A stretch of 6,573 nucleotides of DNA, from positions 1 through 6,573 of the forward strand of contig CAMWLX010000201.1 in the NCBI GenBank assembly GCA_947175225.1, given 5' to 3'. The notes beneath the pieces are model-generated. The model made no database searches and was not told the origin of the DNA. It saw only the letters and a program-made list of their open reading frames with translations. Positions 6,383 to 6,573 of this stretch are shown here, one piece after another (the stretch's first letter is position 1; every line of letters begins with the position of its first letter). The DNA is from an uncultured Porphyromonadaceae bacterium (GTDB lineage Bacteria; Bacteroidota; Bacteroidia; Bacteroidales; Muribaculaceae). Made by a program: the position numbers and the translations under genes.

Positions 6383-6573
6383 GAGTGCAGAAGGGATATA
6401 AGCCGGGTTATGTAAGATTGATCTCGTTAAAGACAATCCTGCCTGTCATTTATCTTGACCGCCTGTCGCCAGGCGGCTCCAGCGTCGCAACGCTGAGCAG
6501 CCTACCCCCCGGCAATGGACGAGCAGCCCTTAGCTGCCGGTGTATTTGGCCTTGCAACCCATAGGATGTGCGG
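6383..6573 (-). ncRNA. rnpB: RNase P RNA (type A), 3' half, cut by the window edge
   Basis: Catalytic RNA of ribonuclease P, which removes 5' leaders from tRNA precursors. On the minus strand the universal landmarks occur in the right order: GCAAGGCCAAATA (just inside 6554-6542), a P16-like stem CCGGCA/TGCCGG (6540-6535 with 6514-6509), the GGGGGGTAGGCTGCT segment that includes the GGU tRNA-CCA-binding loop (6510-6496), AGATAAATGACAG (6455-6443), and ACCCGGCTTAT near 6408-6398 before the 3' strand of P1. A hairpin CCGCCTG-GCGA-CAGGCGG (6476-6459) with a GNRA loop occupies the P18 position. Another hairpin, CAGCGT-TGCG-ACGCTG (6495-6480), precedes it. The 5' half, including P1 5' strand, P3 and P7-P12, is beyond 6573. 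The 3' end near 6383 is estimated from where P1 should close, just before the terminator. Confidence 0.93.

Overview
The window looks like a piece of a Bacteroidales chromosome (phylum Bacteroidota), possibly the Bacteroides / Prevotella / Muribaculaceae side of the order. Four things point there: a textbook Bacteroidota promoter (TTTG, 19 bp, TAAATTTG), start codons with A/T-rich leaders and no clear Shine-Dalgarno sequences, a gene trio (GH133-type debranching enzyme, GT4 glycogen-synthase-like transferase, GH57 amylase) that is typical of this group, and protein sequences that read like Bacteroidales versions of these families. The genus cannot be settled from the sequence alone. Every gene I can support lies on the minus strand, so transcription runs from the high coordinates to the low ones.

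Layout in transcription order: (1) 6383-6573 is the 3' half of the RNase P RNA gene rnpB, whose 5' half is outside the window. (2) 6348-6376 is its strong intrinsic terminator. (3) 4902-6326 encodes a YihY/BrkB-family inner-membrane protein with six predicted membrane segments and a winged-helix-like C-terminal part. (4) 4792-4901 is an A/T-rich gap of 110 bp carrying the promoter of the next operon. (5) 2830-4791 encodes a glycogen-debranching-enzyme-like protein. (6) 1555-2823 encodes a GT4 glycosyltransferase, 6 bp downstream. (7) 44-1504 encodes a GH57 alpha-amylase-like protein with an added coiled-coil and charged tail, 50 bp further on. The last 43 bases (1-43) hold nothing I can identify.

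Genes 5-7 form one likely operon for cytoplasmic alpha-glucan (glycogen) metabolism: the transferase would build or extend alpha-1,4-glucan, while the GH57 and GH133 proteins would trim or remodel it. No gene for ADP-glucose synthesis or branching is in the window.

The most interesting observation is that both hydrolase-family members look altered exactly at their active sites. The debranching-enzyme homologue has Ser419 where the family normally has the catalytic Asp of its TWMD motif, plus changes in the neighbouring GRD and VWPW motifs. The GH57 protein has a shortened loop around its catalytic Asp244. The transferase between them keeps all its motifs. The operon may therefore contain non-hydrolytic or re-specialised glucan-binding proteins rather than a standard degradation set. 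This rests on motif comparison from memory and needs alignment to confirm. Otherwise the window is ordinary housekeeping and core-metabolism DNA, with no mobile elements, CRISPR or defence genes seen.
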